Of a stretch of DNA of 6,200 bases, positions 5,979 to 6,200 are shown one piece after another. Positions within the stretch are counted from its first letter, which is position 1. Each line of letters opens with the position of its first letter. A program made the translations under genes and the position numbers. Under the pieces are notes generated by a model. It worked only from the letters and a program-made list of their open reading frames with translations. It searched no databases and was not told the DNA's origin. The stretch comes from Desulfobacterales bacterium. GTDB lineage: Bacteria; Desulfobacterota; Desulfobacteria; Desulfobacterales; JAUCGF01. The stretch spans positions 1 to 6,200 of the forward strand of contig JAOZRC010000340.1 of the NCBI GenBank assembly GCA_029940345.1. Reading direction: 5' to 3'.

Positions 5979-6071
5979 TTTACACGTTGTCCCGTTAGGG
6001 ACATAATATCTATAGAAAAAAGCCTATCAAATATGGCAAGTCCCGTAGGGACGAAACAGAAAAAATGCAAC
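5979..6071 (-). repeat. dispersed paired-hairpin repeat, copy B (inverted)
   Basis: On the minus strand this segment aligns with copy A at 3011-3104 at roughly 80% identity by eye. The shared blocks include TTTCGTCCCTACGGG and AGATATTATGTCCCTAACGG. Here the first hairpin is intact (GTCCC, TAC, GGGAC), whereas copy A has lost one base from it. The second hairpin (TGTCCC, TAAC, GGGACA) is identical. The central spacer between the hairpins is diverged, and the terminal inverted repeats have decayed at the 6071 end. Confidence 0.8.
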
Positions 6072-6113
6072 CTCCTTATAGCCATTTATGAAGGATACCA
6101 TTGGAATACAATA

Positions 6114-6160
6114 GTTGGCTACCAACATAAGCCGGGACAATAAATTTAGTCGTAGCGACT
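6114..6160. repeat. pair of small hairpins, another REP-like unit
   Basis: GTTGG-CTA-CCAAC (6114-6126) and AGTCG-TAG-CGACT (6148-6160) are two 5-bp hairpins with 3-nt loops that are reverse complements of each other, 21 nt apart. This layout parallels the paired 5-bp hairpins of the neighbouring dispersed repeat but with different stem sequences, so it may be a separate repeat family. The boundaries are unknown. Confidence 0.4.
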
Positions 6161-6200
6161 GTTATTAATGTCAAGCGATTTTTGGTTTCCAAGTCTCATT

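Larger units (their letters stand above)
5858..6200. other. gene-free right end, rich in palindromes
   Basis: No frame here looks coding; the short minus-strand frame at 5897-6085 runs straight through the dispersed repeat. The stretch contains a small AAGGG/CCCTT hairpin (5882-5895), the palindrome at 5912-5927, repeat copy B (5979-6071) and two further hairpins (6114-6160). No confident promoter for the ATPase gene was found. Confidence 0.6.

Noticed and set aside
5897..6085. Minus-strand 62-aa frame
   Set aside because: Mostly composed of repeat copy B; an accidental frame through an intergenic element.

Overview
The window looks like a piece of a Desulfobacterota-type (sulfate-reducer-like) chromosome. 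The pointers are a HoxU/NuoG-like Fe-S electron-transfer subunit, a DtxR-family regulator with a cysteine-rich tail of a kind I associate with that group, a YkgJ cysteine-cluster protein, moderate GC, and many palindromic intergenic repeats. This assignment rests on protein style only; there is no rRNA or other taxonomic marker.

Layout. Positions 1-30 hold a REP-like palindrome cut by the window edge. A HoxU-like Fe-S protein (87-728, +) follows. Its stop codon lies inside an 11-bp direct repeat that brackets a REPIN-like doublet of hairpins (757-855). Next comes a translationally coupled minus-strand pair: a YkgJ-family CxxCxxxCC protein (1262-1960) and an unrecognised 123-aa protein (898-1269). 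Divergent from that pair is rarD (2049-2972, +), an EamA-family permease whose best promoter sits so close to the ATG that the mRNA may be leaderless.

From about 3011 to 6071 is a segment bounded by two inverted copies of a 93-94 bp dispersed repeat. All of its genes are on the minus strand: a DtxR/MntR-type metalloregulator (3138-3644), a doubtful 46-aa ORF (3814-3954), and a 609-aa STAND/archaeal-type ATPase fused to a C-terminal PD-(D/E)xK nuclease-like domain (4028-5857). The right end (5858-6200) has no gene but holds a strong palindrome upstream of the ATPase, the second repeat copy and two further small hairpins.

The genes do not form one pathway. The more unusual content is the variety of palindromic repeats in nearly every gap, the ATPase-nuclease fusion bracketed by repeats, and a metalloregulator whose predicted metal site mixes MntR-like and DtxR-like residues. 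I see no rRNA, tRNA, CRISPR array, transposase or integrase.
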